Positions 8,705-16,786 of a stretch of 39,402 nucleotides of DNA are shown in pieces. Positions within the stretch are counted from its first letter, which is position 1; each line of letters starts with the position of its first letter. The notes beneath the pieces were generated by a model. The model worked only from the letters and a program-made list of their open reading frames with translations. It had not been told where the DNA came from and did no database searches. The stretch comes from Nanobdellota archaeon (GTDB lineage Archaea; Nanobdellota; Nanobdellia; Pacearchaeales; GW2011-AR1): assembly GCA_027334715.1 (NCBI GenBank), contig DAHWUG010000002.1, forward strand, positions 1-39,402. The letters are read 5' to 3'. The position numbers and the translations under genes are program-made.

Positions 8705-9046
8705 ATGAGTTTCATAATTTATACAACAACAGATATTGGAGAATTATCCCATTTATTGGATGGTCAGCTAGAAGGGACAATTGTAAAAGAACTTAACATT
8801 GAAGAGGGGGCTTTAGCTCAAAAAACCTTTGGCCTTAAGTACAATCCTGTTTTGTATATAAAAAGGGTGCATGAATCCAAAAGAAATAGCATTGTAAATA
8901 AATTAGTTGCAGAAGGATTGTTTGCGACAGTTGTTAATGAGCGGGGGAAGATTGTTGAGGATTACAGCGGAGAAGGCATTCATCATTATGGAATAATTGT
9001 TCCAATAGTAGAACCAACACAAATAGATGCAGGGGTTAATCCTTAA
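8705..9046 (+). CDS. Hypothetical protein between rps12 and rps7
   Basis: 113 aa, no family recognised. It begins two bases after the rps12 stop and ends one base before the preferred rps7 ATG, so the three genes are almost certainly co-transcribed and possibly translationally coupled. It is a soluble, mixed alpha/beta sequence with hydrophobic strands at both ends (FIIYTTTDIG, and HHYGIIVPIVEP near the C-terminus), no Cys, no membrane segment and no obvious catalytic motif. rps12 and rps7 are usually adjacent in archaea, so this is an insertion into a conserved pair. A ribosome-linked role is a guess from context only. Confidence 0.8.
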   Translation: MSFIIYTTTDIGELSHLLDGQLEGTIVKELNIEEGALAQKTFGLKYNPVLYIKRVHESKRNSIVNKLVAEGLFATVVNERGKIVEDYSGEGIHHYGIIVPIVEPTQIDAGVNP

Positions 9047-9047
9047 A

Positions 9048-9656
9048 ATGGTAGAACAAACACAAACTTTCAAAATTTTTGACTTATATGACACAGAAGG
9101 AATTACTGTAGAAGACCCTGGATTGAAAAATGTTATAAATCTAAAGCCAAAATTAATTTTGAAAAGCAATGGAAGAAATTTTCAGAAATTCGGGCAGACA
9201 AAGGTAAATATTGTTGAAAGGCTGATAAATCATCTTGGTGTTGCGGGCCACAGGGGAAAAAAGCACAAAATAATCCTTGGACTCGGAACAGGAAAATATT
9301 CAAGAAATGCAAGAATAGTTTTGAATGCATTTGAGCAGGTTGCAAAAAAAACAGGAAAAAATCCTGTCTCAGTTTTCTTGAAAGCTGTTGAAAAATCAGC
9401 TCCAAGGGATGAAGTAACTGTCATTGAATATGGGGGAGCAAGATATCCCCAAGCAGTTGATGTTTCCCCTCTTAGAAGAGTTAATCTGGCAATAAAACAC
9501 ATTGTTCAGGGAGCTTCGGACAAGGCATTTGGGAAGAAAAAGGACATTGCCCAGGCATTGGCAGAGGAAATAATACTTGCCTCAGAGGAAAACGGAGACA
9601 GTTTTGCGTTCAAAAAAAAGAATGAATCAGAAAAGCAGGCAGACTCAGCACGATAA
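9048..9656 (+). CDS. rps7: 30S ribosomal protein S7 (uS7)
   Basis: 202 aa from the ATG at 9048. An in-frame ATG at 9027 would add seven residues but overlaps the previous gene by 20 bases, so I prefer 9048, which has an AGGGG about 11 bases upstream. Typical archaeal S7 features are FDLYDTEGITVEDPGLKNVI, NIVERLINHL, GKKHKIILGLGTGKYSRN, NPVSVFLKAVEKSAPRDEV and the EYGGARYPQAVDVSPLRRVN core. It nucleates the small-subunit head and contacts E-site tRNA. The tail is Lys/Glu-rich and probably disordered. Confidence 0.96.
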   Translation: MVEQTQTFKIFDLYDTEGITVEDPGLKNVINLKPKLILKSNGRNFQKFGQTKVNIVERLINHLGVAGHRGKKHKIILGLGTGKYSRNARIVLNAFEQVAKKTGKNPVSVFLKAVEKSAPRDEVTVIEYGGARYPQAVDVSPLRRVNLAIKHIVQGASDKAFGKKKDIAQALAEEIILASEENGDSFAFKKKNESEKQADSAR

Positions 9657-9687
9657 TTTTTATAAACTTTAATTGTAATAAGCTTAA

Positions 9688-9903
9688 ATGAGAAGAATAG
9701 AAATTGATTTCCCCTTAAGAAATGAAAATCATAATTATGAAGAATTAGAAGTAATATGCAAACAAAGTCCTGCTTTTGATAGAAAAATTGCAGGGAAAAG
9801 ACTTTACGATTTTTTAATGAGCATGCCAGTTAGTACATTAACAGAAGTTTTTGAAAACCCTGAATTTCAAGAGCTGTATAAAATATATACATCTTCTAGA
9901 TAA
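9688..9903 (+). CDS. Hypothetical small protein
   Basis: 71 aa, unrecognised. A TATA-like TTTTTATAAAC at about 9657-9667 sits close to 25 bases before the ATG, supporting an independent leaderless gene. The product is highly charged and mostly helical, starting MRRIEIDFPLRNENHNYEEL, with one Cys and no membrane segment. It lies between rps7 and EF-2 on the same strand but has its own promoter. Confidence 0.65.
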   Translation: MRRIEIDFPLRNENHNYEELEVICKQSPAFDRKIAGKRLYDFLMSMPVSTLTEVFENPEFQELYKIYTSSR

Positions 9904-9919
9904 TTTTTTCTTACTAATA

Positions 9920-9930
9920 ACATTTAAAAA
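9920..9930 (+). promoter_or_regulatory. TATA box of the EF-2 gene
   Basis: ACATTTAAAAA preceded by TAATA, a close variant of the rpoH and rps12 boxes. It lies about 33 bases before the ATG, which gives a leader of around 10 bases. Confidence 0.5.
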
Positions 9931-9962
9931 TGATTTTTTTCTTGATGTTATATTATTAAAAA

Positions 9963-12152
9963 ATGGCAGACAAAGAAACACAATTTGACAAAATAAAAAG
10001 AATTAGCAGCCAGCAAAAGCATATTCGCAATATTGCAACTTCTGCGCACATTCACCATGGAAAAACAGCTTTGACAGACAATCTTTTGGCAGCTTCCGGA
10101 CATATGGCTGCAAAATCCGCAGGAGATTTGGAAGCAGGAATGGCAACATGGCAGCACTCAGATGAACAGGAAAGGCTTATGACAGTTGATGCTGCAAATG
10201 TCTCAATGGTTCACAACTTCCATGGAAATGAATATTTAATCAACCTCATTGACACACCGGGACATGTTGACTTCTCAGGAAATGTTACAAGGGCCATGAG
10301 AGCTATCGACGGGACAATTGTCCTTGTCTGCGCTGTCGAGGGAATAATGCCGCAAACAGAAACAGTCATCAAACAGGCATTGAGGGAAAGAGTAAGACCT
10401 GTTCTTTTCATAAACAAAGTTGACAGGCTGATTAAGGAATTGAAATTAACTCCGGAACAAATGCAGAAAAGATTTGTCGAGATATTCCACGAGTTCAATG
10501 ACCTCATAAGAAAAATAGCTGAGAGTGATTTCAAGGAAAAATGGCAGGTTGACATAAAGGACGGGAGCGTTGCATTCGGCTCTGCCCGTGAAAACTGGGC
10601 ATTGTCTGTTCCCTTCATGGAAAAAGCAGGAATAACATTCAAGGATATTTTCAAATTATATGAAATGGATGAAGAAGAGAGGAAAGCATGGACCTGGAAA
10701 AATGCCCCTCTTTATGAAGTTCTTCTTGATATGGCAGTAAAGCATTTGCCTGATCCTTTGGAAGCACAAAAATACAGAATCCCAAAAATCTGGCATGGAG
10801 AAATTGACTCTGATTTTGGAAAAGGATTAATCAACTGCGATCCAAATGGAAAAGTTGCCTTTGTCATAACAAGAATCACCATAGATCCCAGAAGTGGGAA
10901 AGAAATATCTGCTGGAAGGCTTTTTTCAGGAACATTGCAGACAGGGCAGGAAGTCTATCTTAATCTTGCAAAGAAAAAGCAGAAGATACAGCAGCTTTTT
11001 ATTTACGATGGAGTCAAGCCAGAACAAATAGAACATATTGGCCCTGGAAATGTTCTTGCAATATCTGGAGTAACGGGAGAAGCAGGCGAAACAGTAACTC
11101 TTGAACCAGAAACACCATTTGAGGAATTGAAGCATATATTTGAGCCTGTAATAACAAAGGCCATTGAAGTCACAAAAACAGCTGACCTGCCAAAACTCGT
11201 CGACATTTTGAAAAAAGTTGCTAAGGAAGACCCATCAATAAAGATTGAAATCAATGAGCAGACAGGAGAATCATTAATGAGCGGAATGGGGGAGCTTCAT
11301 CTTGAAATTATAGAAAACAGAATAAAAACAGAAAAAGGCCTTGAAGTAAAAACTTCTGCACCAATAGTTGTTTACAGGGAAACAACAGGAAAAGAATCCC
11401 CTTCTGTAGAAGGAAGATCTCCAAACAAGCACAACAGCTTTTTCATAAGCGTTGAGCCTCTTGAAGAAAAGATTTACGATGCAATAAAATCAGGCGAGTT
11501 GCGTGAAGGAAGAGTGAAGAAAAAAAGCGACGAGCTTGCAAAGGTTCTTTCAAAGCTGGGATGGGATGGCGATCAGATAAGAGCAATAAGGGATGTTTAC
11601 AAGGGAAATATTTTCACAGACGAGACCAGAGGTGAAGTGCACATCGGAGAGGTAATTGATATGGTTCTCGACGCTTTTGAAATGGTCATGGACCAGGGTC
11701 CTATGGCAAGAGAGCCATGCATGAAGATGAAAGTCTCATTAACAGACATAAAGCTTCACGAAGATGCAATACACAGGGGTCCTGCACAGGTTTATCCTGC
11801 TGTAAGAGAAGCAATAACAGAAGCAATGAAGAAAGGGGGCTCATATTTGCTTGAGCCTATGCAGATTCATGTCATAGAAATACCTGAAAAATTCCTCGGA
11901 GAAGTGACAAAGCTCGTCGGAGGAAAAAGAGGGCAAATGCTTGAAATAAAGCACAACGAAGGGAATACAGAAGTTGAAGCAAAACTTCCTGTAGCTGAAA
12001 TGATTGGATGGAGCAGTGATTTGCGTTCTGCGACAGAAGGAAGAGGAACAAGCTCACTTTTGGATCAAAGTTTTGAAAAAATGCCGCAAAACCTTCAGCC
12101 AGATGTAATCAGGAAAATCAGGCAGAGGAAAGGGCTTGCGGAGAATCAGTAA
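9963..12152 (+). CDS. Translation elongation factor EF-2
   Basis: 729 aa, full length for archaeal EF-2, the translocation GTPase. The G domain has AHIHHGKT (residues 28-35), DTPGHVDFSG and NKVD. Domain III-IV landmarks include SGMGELHLEI, VVYRETTGKESPSVEGRSPN and LHEDAIHRG, whose second His is the diphthamide site; dphB at 31913-32632 encodes an enzyme of that pathway. The C-terminus ends with RKIRQRKGL. Two departures stand out: G1 is AHIHHGKT where AHIDHGKT is usual, and switch I reads ERLMTV where archaeal EF-2 usually has RGITI. The Thr that binds magnesium is kept (T74). Confidence 0.97.
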   Translation: MADKETQFDKIKRISSQQKHIRNIATSAHIHHGKTALTDNLLAASGHMAAKSAGDLEAGMATWQHSDEQERLMTVDAANVSMVHNFHGNEYLINLIDTPGHVDFSGNVTRAMRAIDGTIVLVCAVEGIMPQTETVIKQALRERVRPVLFINKVDRLIKELKLTPEQMQKRFVEIFHEFNDLIRKIAESDFKEKWQVDIKDGSVAFGSARENWALSVPFMEKAGITFKDIFKLYEMDEEERKAWTWKNAPLYEVLLDMAVKHLPDPLEAQKYRIPKIWHGEIDSDFGKGLINCDPNGKVAFVITRITIDPRSGKEISAGRLFSGTLQTGQEVYLNLAKKKQKIQQLFIYDGVKPEQIEHIGPGNVLAISGVTGEAGETVTLEPETPFEELKHIFEPVITKAIEVTKTADLPKLVDILKKVAKEDPSIKIEINEQTGESLMSGMGELHLEIIENRIKTEKGLEVKTSAPIVVYRETTGKESPSVEGRSPNKHNSFFISVEPLEEKIYDAIKSGELREGRVKKKSDELAKVLSKLGWDGDQIRAIRDVYKGNIFTDETRGEVHIGEVIDMVLDAFEMVMDQGPMAREPCMKMKVSLTDIKLHEDAIHRGPAQVYPAVREAITEAMKKGGSYLLEPMQIHVIEIPEKFLGEVTKLVGGKRGQMLEIKHNEGNTEVEAKLPVAEMIGWSSDLRSATEGRGTSSLLDQSFEKMPQNLQPDVIRKIRQRKGLAENQ

Positions 12153-12186
12153 AGAAATAATAAAATTATTGAAGAAGTGATAAAAA

Positions 12187-12888
12187 ATGGAAAATGAAGA
12201 ATTTAATAAAGAGTTATTAAAAATATGGGAAAAACATAAAGATAATGTTAAAATTAAAACATATCCCTTATTTTTGCCAGAATTCAGAGAAAATTGTATT
12301 CTTTTTATAGGAATTAACCCTTCTTTTAGTGATAAAAGATTTGACAGAATCGCTAAAACAAATGGAATAAAATTAACTAAAGAGGATTTGAAATATCCCA
12401 ACAAAGAAAAAGAGGATTGGATAATTCAAGAAGCAATTAAAGGCGAGAAAGCTGCTAAAGATAAATTAGATTACTTTTCTAAGTTTAGAAAAATAGCTGA
12501 AGAAATTAAGCAAGAATGGGAACATTTAGATTTATTCTTCTTTAGAGAAACTTCACAAAATGAAGCAAAAAAGATAATAGAATACAAAAAGAAAAATGGT
12601 ATTATTAAAATGAATGATTTTGGCAAAAAACAGTTAAGATTATTTTTAGAAACTATAAAAAAATTGCATCCCAAAATTATAGTAGTATCAAATGCCCTTG
12701 CTTCAGATATACTTAGAGATGAATGGGGAATAAAGAAACTTAATCTTGATAATAAGGAAGGATTCCAAAAAGTGGATAATACACCTGTTTTTTTCTCTGG
12801 TATGTTAACAGGTCAAAGAGCATTAGATAATGGTTCTTATGAAAGATTAGTTTGGCATATTAATAGGGCTTTAATTTCTGTAAAATAA
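12187..12888 (+). CDS. Possible uracil-DNA-glycosylase-fold protein
   Basis: 233 aa. A strand-plus-loop CILFIGINPSFSD near residues 38-50 resembles the first active-site motif of the UDG superfamily (GINPS type), and the C-terminal PVFFSGMLTGQRALDNGSYE, followed by an Arg-Leu, could be the second active-site loop. A central helical part contains DLFFFRETSQNEAKK. No catalytic residue can be fixed with certainty, so glycosylase activity is only a suggestion. The gene is markedly more AT-rich than EF-2 and EF-1A on either side (many ATA, AAA and TTA codons), which suggests a later insertion into the conserved cluster. It starts 34 bases after EF-2 with no clear promoter. Confidence 0.5.
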   Translation: MENEEFNKELLKIWEKHKDNVKIKTYPLFLPEFRENCILFIGINPSFSDKRFDRIAKTNGIKLTKEDLKYPNKEKEDWIIQEAIKGEKAAKDKLDYFSKFRKIAEEIKQEWEHLDLFFFRETSQNEAKKIIEYKKKNGIIKMNDFGKKQLRLFLETIKKLHPKIIVVSNALASDILRDEWGIKKLNLDNKEGFQKVDNTPVFFSGMLTGQRALDNGSYERLVWHINRALISVK

Positions 12889-12929
12889 GTAGCACAATTT
12901 AAGGACTTAATTTACTTTTAAACAAAAAC

Positions 12930-13022
12930 TTTATAAACCTAATTTTTTATCACATATAATCAAACACAATGGCTAAGTTGAAATGCCAAAAGCATTTCAC
13001 AAATCCATTTTAGAAATCGAAA
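12930..13022 (+). promoter_or_regulatory. EF-1A promoter and leader with hairpin and 14-codon upstream ORF
   Basis: The TATA core CTTTATAAAC (12929-12938) predicts a start near 12960, giving an unusually long leader of about 60 bases. The leader holds an ORF at 12969-13013 encoding MAKLKCQKHFTNPF, whose first three codons specify the same residues as EF-1A (MAK). A perfect 7-bp stem GAAATGC/GCATTTC (12980-12986 with 12992-12998, loop CAAAA) lies inside the ORF. The true EF-1A ATG follows 9 bases after the uORF stop. This could attenuate or stabilise a very abundant mRNA; function is inferred. Confidence 0.5.
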
Positions 13023-14309
13023 ATGGCTAAAGAAAAACCAAACATGAACGTCGTGTTCGTCGGACACGTCGATGCAGGCAAATCAACAGTAGTCGGGAGA
13101 CTTCTTTTTGATTCCGGGATTGTTTCAGAGCAGGAAATGGCAAAGTTAAAACAAGAGGCAGAGAAGCACGGAAAAATAGGTTTTGAATTCGCTTATGTCA
13201 TGGACAAAATCAAGGAAGAAAGGGAAAGAGGAGTTACAATTGACCTTGCTTACAGAAAAATTATGACACAGAAATATCAAATCACAATCATTGATGCACC
13301 AGGTCACAGGGACTTTGTCAAGAACATGATTACAGGTGCAAGTCAGGCAGACTGCGCTTTCCTTGTAATTGCTGCTCCCCAGGGAGTCCAGCCTCAGACA
13401 ACAGAGCATTTATGGCTTTTAAGAACAATGGGTGTTAAGAACATTGCTGTAATAATAAACAAAATGGATGCTGTCGGGTACAAAGAAGAGAATTTCAACA
13501 AAGTAAAGGATGAAGTCGGAAAATTACTTCAGGGTGTTGGAATAAACGCCGCAACAACTGTTTTCGTTGCAGCATCTGGATTAAAAGGGGATAATGTTGC
13601 CAAAAAATCAACAAACATGCAATGGTACAAGGGACCAACTGTTTTGGAACAGTTTGACTTGTTCCCGCAACCACAATTGCCTGTTGAATTACCAATGAGA
13701 ATGCCTGTACAGGATGTTTATGAAATTACAGGTATTGGAACAGTTCCTGTAGGAAAAATAGAGACAGGGACAATGAAAGTCGGACAAAAAGTAATTGTAC
13801 TACCTGGAAGAACAGGAAAGGGAATTGAAGGAGAAATAAAAACAATTGAAATGCACCATGAAACTCTTCCTGAAGCTATTGCAGGAGACAATGTCGGGAT
13901 AAATGTAAGGGGAATTGGAAAGAAAGACATAGCAAGAGGAGATGTTATCTGCGAAGCTGCAAGGCCTTCAAGCGTTGTTGAAGAGTTCATAGCTACAATC
14001 ACTGTCATAAATCACCCAACTGTCCTTGCAAAAGGATACACGCCTGTATTTCATGTTCATACTGCCCAGGTTCCATGCCAGTTTGTTGAACTTATCGAGC
14101 AAATTGACCCAAGATCTGGAGAAGTTATAAAGAAAAATCCTGATTTCCTGAAAAACGGCGACAGTGCGAAGGTAAGAATAAGGCCGCAGGGAAACCTATG
14201 CCTTGAAACCCAGAAGGAAAATTCTTACATGAGCAGATTTGCAGTAAGGGATGCAGGTTCAACAGTTGCTGCAGGAATATGCACAGAAATAGTAAAGAAG
14301 AAAAATTAA
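13023..14309 (+). CDS. tuf: Translation elongation factor EF-1A
   Basis: 428 aa, full length. GTPase motifs are GHVDAGKST (about 14-22), the switch I stretch DKIKEERERGVTIDLAY, DAPGHRDF and NKMD. Domains II and III follow, with VYEITGIGTVPVGKIETG, GDNVGINVRG and the C-terminal NSYMSRFAVRDAGSTVAAG. It delivers aminoacyl-tRNA to the ribosome. Codons are less AT-rich than in the preceding UDG-like gene, as expected for a highly expressed gene. rps10, which often follows EF-1A in archaea, is not here. Confidence 0.98.
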   Translation: MAKEKPNMNVVFVGHVDAGKSTVVGRLLFDSGIVSEQEMAKLKQEAEKHGKIGFEFAYVMDKIKEERERGVTIDLAYRKIMTQKYQITIIDAPGHRDFVKNMITGASQADCAFLVIAAPQGVQPQTTEHLWLLRTMGVKNIAVIINKMDAVGYKEENFNKVKDEVGKLLQGVGINAATTVFVAASGLKGDNVAKKSTNMQWYKGPTVLEQFDLFPQPQLPVELPMRMPVQDVYEITGIGTVPVGKIETGTMKVGQKVIVLPGRTGKGIEGEIKTIEMHHETLPEAIAGDNVGINVRGIGKKDIARGDVICEAARPSSVVEEFIATITVINHPTVLAKGYTPVFHVHTAQVPCQFVELIEQIDPRSGEVIKKNPDFLKNGDSAKVRIRPQGNLCLETQKENSYMSRFAVRDAGSTVAAGICTEIVKKKN

Positions 14310-14380
14310 AGAAAAAGAACTATGGATTGATTTCTTAGGTAAAGATTAGTTTTTTAAACAAGTACTTTTTTTTAGGTTAT

Positions 14381-14668
14381 ATGCCTGAAATTTACCCTAT
14401 TTATTATTTAAAATATGTTTCTCGTGATGAAGATGATGCGGTGGCACATGTGGGTGCACATTCCAAAAATAAGGCAGTACATTTGCTTAGAATTTATCTA
14501 AGAGATGAATGCGAAGATGTCTTGAGAAAGATAAAAACAGCTAATATGACTCTTAGAGCATCATTAATAGAAAAAGTTCTCTATGATTCAGGCCACCTGA
14601 CTGACCCTGACTGCGTTCCAGAAGGCTTTATGATAAGCCCAAAAGAAAATAATCCTAGAGGGCGTTAA
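14381..14668 (+). CDS. Hypothetical protein downstream of EF-1A
   Basis: 95 aa, unrecognised. It occupies the usual position of rps10 but shows none of the uS10 pattern, so I do not call it that. It starts MPEIYPIYYLKYVSRDED, is soluble, has two Cys (CEDVL and PDCVPEG) and a short basic tail. A TATA-like TTTTTTAAAC at about 14350-14359 lies some 25 bases before the ATG, so it is probably an independent leaderless gene. Confidence 0.7.
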   Translation: MPEIYPIYYLKYVSRDEDDAVAHVGAHSKNKAVHLLRIYLRDECEDVLRKIKTANMTLRASLIEKVLYDSGHLTDPDCVPEGFMISPKENNPRGR

Positions 14669-14715
14669 AATTTCTGAATAACAATTCTTAAAAACCCCTT
14701 TTTGTTATTTTTCAT

Positions 14716-15279
14716 ATGTTAAAACTAGACCCAAAAATGAGCAAGTCAGAAATTGACCAATTTCTGAGCGGAAAAGGGGATTATGTCCAGATAGACCATT
14801 TGGGAAGATTCATAAAAGAGCAGATTCCAATGGACACAAAGAAATATGTCTTCCTGAAACTTGCTGTGCTTTATGAAAAAGCAAACATGAATCTGGAGGC
14901 TGCAAAGATGTACAATAATGCTGCGGACCTTTCTGTTGCATTTTCTGAGAAAATAAAGCATTACCTAAAGGAAGCAGAGCTTTACACAAAAGCAGGCAGC
15001 TTTGACAGGGTAGAAGCTGCAATGAAAAAGGCAATGTCAGAGGCAAACTCAAAAGAAAGGGAAATGATACAATCTTCTGTCAAAATGTTCTTTGAACAGC
15101 AGGCGCAGCTTAATGAAGCAGATTCAAAAAGAAACCAGGCAACAAGATACTATGAAAAACTGCTTGAGATGAAGATTTCTGACCAGGAAAGAAGGATAAT
15201 AAAGGAAAAACTTCTTGAATTGTACAAGCAGCTTGGAAGAGTAAGGGAATATTCCAATCTGGAAAAGATGTACAAGTAA
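14716..15279 (+). CDS. TPR-like helical repeat protein
   Basis: 187 aa, almost entirely amphipathic helix. Repeats of about 34-40 residues are visible, with helix pairs such as FLKLAVLYEKANMNLEAAKM then YNNAADL, KIKHYLKEAELYTKAGSFDR, and TRYYEKLLEM near the C-terminus. The A-x-x-Y and Y-x-K-A patterns fit tetratricopeptide or SNAP-like repeats, which mediate protein-protein contacts. No enzymatic motif or membrane segment. A TTCTTAAAAAC element at about 14681-14691 may be its TATA box. Partner unknown. Confidence 0.7.
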   Translation: MLKLDPKMSKSEIDQFLSGKGDYVQIDHLGRFIKEQIPMDTKKYVFLKLAVLYEKANMNLEAAKMYNNAADLSVAFSEKIKHYLKEAELYTKAGSFDRVEAAMKKAMSEANSKEREMIQSSVKMFFEQQAQLNEADSKRNQATRYYEKLLEMKISDQERRIIKEKLLELYKQLGRVREYSNLEKMYK

Positions 15280-15477
15280 ATTAATTCCAATTCACAAGTT
15301 TTAAAAGGGGAAAAATCATCTAGTTTTGTAGAAAAATATAGTATGTAATTATCATAAGATAATCACTATCACATTCACTTTCATTGTTTAGTTTTGAAAG
15401 ATTCCAAGTACACTGGAAAAAATAAAGTGTCCAGTATTTTTCTATGAATTAAATTTTTACGGAGGTAAAAATAAAAA

Positions 15478-16632
15478 ATGGCAAAAATAAGCCCTGTATC
15501 GATAAAATACATGATACACGCAAGCTTCAGGGTTGAGGGCGCTTTGGAAAAACCTGACGTAATCGGAGCCATATTCGGGCAGACAGAAGGCCTTTTGGGA
15601 GCTGATCTCGAGATGAGAGAGCTTCAGAAAGAAGGCAAAATCGGAAGAATTGAAGTCGAGCTTGAAAGAAAGGACAAGATTACAACAGGAAAAATAAAAA
15701 TTCCAACTGCACTTGACCAGTCAGAAACTACACTTATTGCTGCTGCTGTGGAAACAATTGAGAAAATTGGGCCATGCGATTCCCAGATAGAAGTCGAAAG
15801 GATTGAAGATGTAAGAGGGTCCAAAAGGGACTATATCATTGAAAGAGCAAAAAAGCTCATGGGAGAGCTAAAAGGCACAACTGACTCAAGGGAAATCTCA
15901 AAAGAGATAAAAGATTCTGCGAGAACAGCAGGAGTAAAAGAATACGGCGAGGAAAAGCTTCCTCACGGAGACATTTCTGGCGATGAAGTTATCGTTGTAG
16001 AAGGAAGAGCAGATGTTCTTAATCTTATGAGGGCAGGAGTCAGTAATGTTATTGCTATGAACGGAACAAAGCTGCCGGAAGCCGTAAAGGCATTGTCTCA
16101 GGAAAAAGAGATAACTCTTTTCATTGACGGTGATCGTGGCGGAAAGCTCATAGCCCAGAATGTTATGGAAAATGCAAGAATAAAGTACATTGCAGTTGCT
16201 CCTGATGGAAAAGAAGTAGAAGAACTGGCAGGCAAGGAAATACTTATGTGCCTGAGAAAGAAAGTTCCTGCAGAAGATTTTTTTTCAAGCAGGTTAGGTA
16301 GTAGAATTTCAGAAACAAAAACAGGAAATTCTACTGCTTCCTCTTCTTTTTTGAATGAAAAGAACAGAATAATAATTAAAGAAATAGCAAGGAAAAATGA
16401 AGGCACGGGAAAGGCGGTGCTGCTCAATGATTTTCTTGAAGAAATGAAAAATGTTCCGGCAAAAAGCCTGGCATCTTTCCTGAAAAAAACAAGGAGCAGT
16501 CCAAGTGTGATAATTCTTGATGGAACAGCAACAAAATCAACAATAGAATTTGCAGAGGATGCAGGGGTGAGGGTTCTTGCTGCAAAGAATTTTACGACAA
16601 CAGACACAAGCCTTGAACTGATGAGCTTCTGA
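15478..16632 (+). CDS. dnaG: Archaeal DnaG-type primase (Toprim domain)
   Basis: 384 aa, the archaeal DnaG form without the zinc-finger and helicase-binding domains of bacterial DnaG. An N-terminal domain begins SPVSIKYMIHASFRVEGALE. The Toprim core follows: EVIVVEGRADVLNLMRAGV near residues 166-184 (catalytic Glu), AMNGTKLP, and LFIDGDRGGKLIAQ near 218-231 (metal-binding Asp pair). The C-terminal part is variable. In other archaea DnaG associates with the RNA exosome. A strong GGAGGT at 15461-15466, 11 bases before the ATG, marks one of the few clear Shine-Dalgarno starts here. The upstream 200 bases contain an inverted repeat ACTGGA/TCCAGT (15412-15417, 15430-15435). Confidence 0.95.
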   Translation: MAKISPVSIKYMIHASFRVEGALEKPDVIGAIFGQTEGLLGADLEMRELQKEGKIGRIEVELERKDKITTGKIKIPTALDQSETTLIAAAVETIEKIGPCDSQIEVERIEDVRGSKRDYIIERAKKLMGELKGTTDSREISKEIKDSARTAGVKEYGEEKLPHGDISGDEVIVVEGRADVLNLMRAGVSNVIAMNGTKLPEAVKALSQEKEITLFIDGDRGGKLIAQNVMENARIKYIAVAPDGKEVEELAGKEILMCLRKKVPAEDFFSSRLGSRISETKTGNSTASSSFLNEKNRIIIKEIARKNEGTGKAVLLNDFLEEMKNVPAKSLASFLKKTRSSPSVIILDGTATKSTIEFAEDAGVRVLAAKNFTTTDTSLELMSF

Positions 16633-16714
16633 TTTTAAAGATGAAAAAACAAATTAACTGGATGTTACTCACACTAAGTGCTATTGTAATTTTAAAGTTA
16701 CAACAACACCATAA

Positions 16715-16786
16715 ACTTTATAAACGAAAACCAAGTCCAATATTTTAACGGAAACATAGTTTCCATGCACGCAAAATAAACTAAAA
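16715..16786 (+). promoter_or_regulatory. Promoter and leader of the surface-protein gene
   Basis: The core AAACTTTATAAAC (about 16713-16725) is the same as at EF-1A and predicts a start around 16747-16750. The mRNA would then begin with a perfect hairpin GGAAAC-ATA-GTTTCC (16750-16764). Right after it is a 4-codon ORF encoding MHAK (16765-16779), ending 7 bases before the first coding ATG. The layout resembles the EF-1A leader. Confidence 0.5.

Noticed and set aside
9027-9047. Earlier rps7 start
   Set aside because: It would overlap the previous gene by 20 bases; the ATG at 9048 lies one base after that stop and begins closer to the conserved S7 sequence.
14381-14668. Annotation as ribosomal protein uS10
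   Set aside because: Position fits, but none of the uS10 sequence pattern is present.
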